Assembly (NCBI GenBank): GCA_018823745.1
Contig: JAHJHR010000004.1
Span: 156,474 to 220,473, forward strand
DNA length: 64,000 bases
Reading direction: 5' to 3'
Source of the DNA: Alphaproteobacteria bacterium
Lineage (GTDB): Bacteria; Pseudomonadota; Alphaproteobacteria; Oceanibaculales; Oceanibaculaceae
The stretch's first letter is position 1. Each line of letters opens with the position of its first letter. Below are positions 60,822 to 64,000 of this stretch, piece by piece. Under the pieces are notes generated by a model, which did not search any database, was not told the DNA's origin, and was given only the letters and a program-made list of their open reading frames with translations. A program made the position numbers and the translations under genes.

Positions 60822-62230
60822 AGGCTTTCCGGCCGCATCATTTCGTCCAGGCGGAAGCGATGATTGGCCGGCGGATGCGCGCGCTGGCCGCATTCCAGGC
60901 GCGGGCAGATGCGGCAGCCCACGCCGATCGGCACGATATGGGTGCTGTTGGTCAGATCGAAACCGTCGGCATAGATCATCTCCCGGGCATGGATCATGGC
61001 GCAGCCGATGCCGATGGCGAAATGCCGGCGCGGCGCGTTGTGGCGGTAGTCGCCCTTGGTGATGGTGCGGGCGATGCAGAAATACTGCTCGCCGCTCGGC
61101 ATCTCGGAAATCTGGATGTTGATGCGGTCCGGCTGCAGGAAGGCGGCATAGACGTTCCAGCGGGGACAGGCGCCGGAATGCCGCGGGATCTGGATGCCGG
61201 ACAGCGAGAAACGCTTGGAGATGTTGCCGGCAATGTCGGTGCGCACAAGGTGCATCGGAATGCCCTGCAGGCCGGGGCGCTGCAGCGTGGTCAGCCGGTG
61301 GCACACCTGCTCGAAGCTGGCGCCGAAGCGGCGCGCCAGCCGCTCGATGTCATAGCGATAATCGCGCGCCATGCGGCAGAACGGGTCATAGGGCATGATC
61401 AGCGCCGCCGCGAAATAGGCGGCCAGCGCGTTGCGCGCGAGGTCAGGCGCGTCGCCCTCGGGCAGGCTGGCCTCTGCGATGATGCCGTCGATCTCCCGCA
61501 CCGCCGCCAGCAATCCCAGCTGGTGGGCTGCTGCGAAAATCGCTGATTCCGGCGGCATGATATCGGAAACCAGCAGCTTGTTTCCGGCCGGCTCCAGCTT
61601 GCGCGCGATGCCCGAGGGCAGCGAGGCCAGCCGCCAGTCCAGCCCGAACACGTTGAGGAGATAGGTCTTCAGCCCGGCTTCGAAAGTGTCGGAGGCGTTG
61701 TCGATATCGGCGCGCACACGTTCCGCCGCGTCTTCCAGCGTCGGGAAATAATTCGTGTTTTCCTGGATGAAGTCGGAGATCCGGTCGGTTGCCAGATGGA
61801 ATGGCGCGCCGTCCTCAGCGTCGCCTCCTGCCGGCGTGCCGGTCTCTGCCTGCCGGTGCGATGCGACCGCGCGGTAGCGGTCGTAGAGATGCAGGATGGC
61901 GCGCGCCACGACGGGGCTGCTGCTCGCAAAATCGCGGATGTCATGGTTGGTGAGGTCGCTGTCGGCGAACAGATCCTCGCCGAACATTTCCATCAGATCG
62001 CCGACAATGCGCGTCTCGTCGCCATCCACCAGATCGCCCGGCTCGACACCGAAATAGCCGGCCAGCTTGAACAGCATTGGCACGGTGATCTTGCGGCGGT
62101 TGTGCTCGATCAGGTTCAGATAGCTGATCGAGATGCCGAGCGCCGCGGCCAGGTCGGTCTGGCTCAACCGGCGCTGCAGCCTCAGCTTGCGGATGCGCGC
62201 GCCGATCTGAGGGTCCGATTTTCCGGCCAT
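60806..62230 (-). CDS. Short-chain acyl-CoA responsive regulator (ScfR/RamB-like)
   Basis: 474 aa. XRE-type HTH at residues about 9-62 (L-S-Q-T-D-L-A-A-A-L-G-I-S-I-S-Y-L-N-L-I-E-H-N-R-R). The middle part is a degenerate IrrE/ImmA-like domain, with no H-E-x-x-H motif visible. The C-terminal region (G-A-C-P-R-W-N-V-Y near 355 and C-R-I-C-P-R-L-E-C near 445) matches DUF2083-type short-chain fatty acyl-CoA regulators. It is divergent from isocitrate lyase; the natural target is the glyoxylate pathway. It overlaps the end of the cation transporter by 16 bases. Confidence 0.85.
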   Translation of the reverse strand: MAGKSDPQIGARIRKLRLQRRLSQTDLAAALGISISYLNLIEHNRRKITVPMLFKLAGYFGVEPGDLVDGDETRIVGDLMEMFGEDLFADSDLTNHDIRDFASSSPVVARAILHLYDRYRAVASHRQAETGTPAGGDAEDGAPFHLATDRISDFIQENTNYFPTLEDAAERVRADIDNASDTFEAGLKTYLLNVFGLDWRLASLPSGIARKLEPAGNKLLVSDIMPPESAIFAAAHQLGLLAAVREIDGIIAEASLPEGDAPDLARNALAAYFAAALIMPYDPFCRMARDYRYDIERLARRFGASFEQVCHRLTTLQRPGLQGIPMHLVRTDIAGNISKRFSLSGIQIPRHSGACPRWNVYAAFLQPDRINIQISEMPSGEQYFCIARTITKGDYRHNAPRRHFAIGIGCAMIHAREMIYADGFDLTNSTHIVPIGVGCRICPRLECGQRAHPPANHRFRLDEMMRPESLYTMM

Positions 62231-62245
62231 GCCCGCCTCCTGTTC

Positions 62246-62262
62246 TTTACAAAATTTACAAA
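62246..62262. promoter_or_regulatory. Direct repeat, candidate operator of the acyl-CoA regulator
   Basis: Two TTTACAAA units 9 bases apart, then TTTTGCAGG at about 62287. The RamB group binds TTTGCAAA-like sites, so this AT-rich spacer (62231-62402) is the likely control region for both directions. Confidence 0.5.
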
Positions 62263-62402
62263 TAACGCCGTTTTTTTTGACCGGTATTTTGCAGGTTTAC
62301 ACGGCTAAGTAACGATATTTGTTGCATGTATTTGGCATATGTCAAACCTTTACATCAACAGCCCGCACCGATGCGGCCAGTGATTTTCAGGAGGATTTGA
62401 TC

Positions 62403-62651
62403 ATGCGAGACCAGGACACCCACACCCAGCCGCAGCAGGAAGATTACTGCACCATCATCGCGTCCTCGATGGCTGAGGCGATGCACCAGTTCGCCGCCCG
62501 TGGACTTGCCCGTGAAGGCTACAGCATTGCCGGCCGTGCCGGCCGCCACGCGCTGCTGCTGGTCGATGGCGAGGGTGCCACCGAATTGTTCCCCGGCGAG
62601 AAGATGTTCGCCGCCACTTTTGTGCGCCGCCGCGCCCCCGCGACGGCCTGA
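62403..62651 (+). CDS. Small protein upstream of aceA, function unknown
   Basis: 82 aa after AGGAGGATTTGATC. Ala-rich central helix ([19 protein letters not shown]) and [13 protein letters not shown]. The upstream frame from 62319 is unlikely. It is 113 bases upstream of aceA on the same strand, so it may share the glyoxylate promoter. No family known to me. Confidence 0.65.
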   Translation: MRDQDTHTQPQQEDYCTIIASSMAEAMHQFAARGLAREGYSIAGRAGRHALLLVDGEGATELFPGEKMFAATFVRRRAPATA

Positions 62652-62763
62652 TCCTCTCGGCGGCAGAACGACCGGGACAGAATCGCGAAGGCCGCGCCGC
62701 TCTTTTTTCCGACAGATGACGGGTCGCCACCAGGCCCCCATCCAGTTCTTGATGGAGATTGCC

Positions 62764-64000
62764 ATGCTTGACCAACCGATGAACTTTCCGCCCCCCGGCG
62801 GGTCGCCGAAAGAATCCTTCCCCGCGCCGGAATGGGCGCCTGACCGCTGGCACAATGTCGCCCGCACCTACACGATGGCGGATGTGCGGCGGCTCTCCGG
62901 CTCACTGCCGATCCATCACACGCTGGCCGAGAATGGCGCGCGCAAGCTATGGAAGCTGCTGCATGAGGAGGATTTCGTCCCGACGCTGGGCACTTTCACC
63001 GGCAACCAGGCGGTGCAGCAGGTGAAGGCCGGGCTGAAAGCGATCTATTTGTCGGGCTGGCAGGTCGCGGCGGATGCCAATACCAGCGGCAACATGTATC
63101 CCGACCAGAGCCTCTATCCGGTCGATAGCGTGCCGTCCATCGTGCGCCGCATCAACAAGGCGCTGCAGCGGGCCGACCAGATCCAGACCATGGAGCGGCT
63201 CGACGGTCAGACCACGACCGACCATGATTTCTTCGCGCCGATCATCGCCGATGCCGAGGCCGGCTTCGGCGGCCCGCTGAATGTCTTCGAGCTGATGAAG
63301 GCGATGATCGAGTCGGGGGCGGCGGCCGTGCATTTCGAGGACCAACTGGCCTCGGAGAAGAAGTGCGGCCATATGGGCGGCAAGGTTCTGGTCCCGACCA
63401 GCCAGTTCGTCCGCACGCTGAACGCGGCGCGTCTGGCCGCCGATGTGATGGGCGTGCCGACCATCATCATGGCACGCACCGATGCGGAGGCCGCGCGGCT
63501 GATCACCTCCGATTGTGATGAAGTGGACGCGCCCTTCATCACCGGCGAGCGTACGGCCGAGGGCTTCTTCCGGCTGAAGGGCGGCTTCGACTGTGCCATC
63601 GCACGCGGCCTCGCCTATGCGCCCTATGCCGATCTGATCTGGTGCGAGACCTCGACGCCGAATCTGGAGGATGCGAAGCGCTTCGCCGAAGCCATCCGCA
63701 CGCAATATCCCGACCAGATGCTGGCCTATAACTGCTCGCCCTCCTTCAACTGGGCAAAGCATCTGGACCAGGCGCAGATGAAGGTGTTCCAGCGCGAGCT
63801 GGGGGCCATGGGCTACAAGTACCAGTTCATCACTTTGGCCGGGTTCCACAACCTCTCCTACACGACCTTCGACCTGGCCCGGCGCTACAAGACCGACGGC
63901 ATGGCTGCCTACAGCCAGCTGCAGCAGGCCGAATTCGCGGCGGAGAAGGACGGGTTCTCGGCGACGCGCCACCAGCGTGAGGTCGGCACTTCCTATTTCG
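62764..64000 (+). CDS. aceA: Isocitrate lyase (partial, runs off the window)
   Basis: At least 412 aa, start ATG after ATGGAGATTGCC. First enzyme of the glyoxylate shunt, cleaving isocitrate into succinate and glyoxylate. [11 protein letters not shown] near residue 78 and [12 protein letters not shown] are typical. The catalytic K-K-C-G-H-M-G-G-K is at about 199-207 with nucleophile Cys. Y-N-C-S-P-S-F-N-W follows near 320. The end lies beyond 64000. Confidence 0.96.
   Translation, partial: MLDQPMNFPPPGGSPKESFPAPEWAPDRWHNVARTYTMADVRRLSGSLPIHHTLAENGARKLWKLLHEEDFVPTLGTFTGNQAVQQVKAGLKAIYLSGWQVAADANTSGNMYPDQSLYPVDSVPSIVRRINKALQRADQIQTMERLDGQTTTDHDFFAPIIADAEAGFGGPLNVFELMKAMIESGAAAVHFEDQLASEKKCGHMGGKVLVPTSQFVRTLNAARLAADVMGVPTIIMARTDAEAARLITSDCDEVDAPFITGERTAEGFFRLKGGFDCAIARGLAYAPYADLIWCETSTPNLEDAKRFAEAIRTQYPDQMLAYNCSPSFNWAKHLDQAQMKVFQRELGAMGYKYQFITLAGFHNLSYTTFDLARRYKTDGMAAYSQLQQAEFAAEKDGFSATRHQREVGTSYF

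Overview
This is a high-GC window from an alphaproteobacterium, most likely of the Rhodospirillales type. The evidence is the alphaproteobacterial general stress locus (ecfG/nepR with a PhyR-type partner), a TamA/TamB pair, a bactofilin, a ThiC controlled by a TPP riboswitch, and an isocitrate lyase divergent from a short-chain acyl-CoA regulator. The genus is not established from sequence alone.

Layout. 1-2.1 kb: 5-oxoprolinase/hydantoinase operon (minus strand) with a GntR-like palindrome upstream. 2.2-24.2 kb: a compact tailed-phage particle locus. It holds an S24 repressor, small phage proteins, terminase, a DUF4055-type portal, scaffold-like protein, P22-type coat, connectors, tail tube, frameshifted tail chaperones, tape measure, two large tail-tip proteins, an M15 peptidase and a GTA-type 3TM holin. 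No integrase, excisionase or replication gene is visible in the window. Several genes look like cargo: a GNAT acetyltransferase, an AT-rich 89-aa secreted or membrane protein, a reversed Asp/Glu-type racemase, a lipoprotein and a reversed coiled-coil protein. Most gaps of the late gene cluster are filled by composite palindromic repeats that also occur outside it. This suggests long residence in the chromosome and possible domestication (GTA-like or tailed-particle element).

24.2-33.4 kb: EmrAB-type efflux pair with a divergent TetR regulator and a palindromic operator, a zinc-ribbon small protein, thiC with its riboswitch, a BASS-family transporter, tRNA-Pro(CGG), polyprenyl diphosphate synthase, a DUF2007 protein and a TrmN6-like methyltransferase. 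33.5-35.9 kb: the general stress response island. ecfG and nepR are on the minus strand; divergent from them is a protein with only the sigma-mimic half of PhyR and no receiver domain. A nearly symmetrical EcfG-type promoter lies between them, and a second EcfG promoter precedes a PLDc_N-type membrane protein.

35.9-50.2 kb: tamB-tamA, mtgA, an I78-type inhibitor lipoprotein, a FecCD/BtuCDF-type ABC importer preceded by a structured RNA with a strong terminator, a Gfo/Idh/MocA oxidoreductase, a TauE/SafE exporter, a two-domain Usp, tRNA-Ala(CGC) and a bactofilin. 50.6-64 kb: a multi-PAS histidine kinase, transglutaminase-like protein, aconitase A, a membrane GGDEF(degenerate)-EAL protein, a MerR/cation transporter pair with a 19-bp spacer promoter, and the ScfR-like regulator divergent from a small conserved-looking protein and isocitrate lyase (aceA, cut by the window end).
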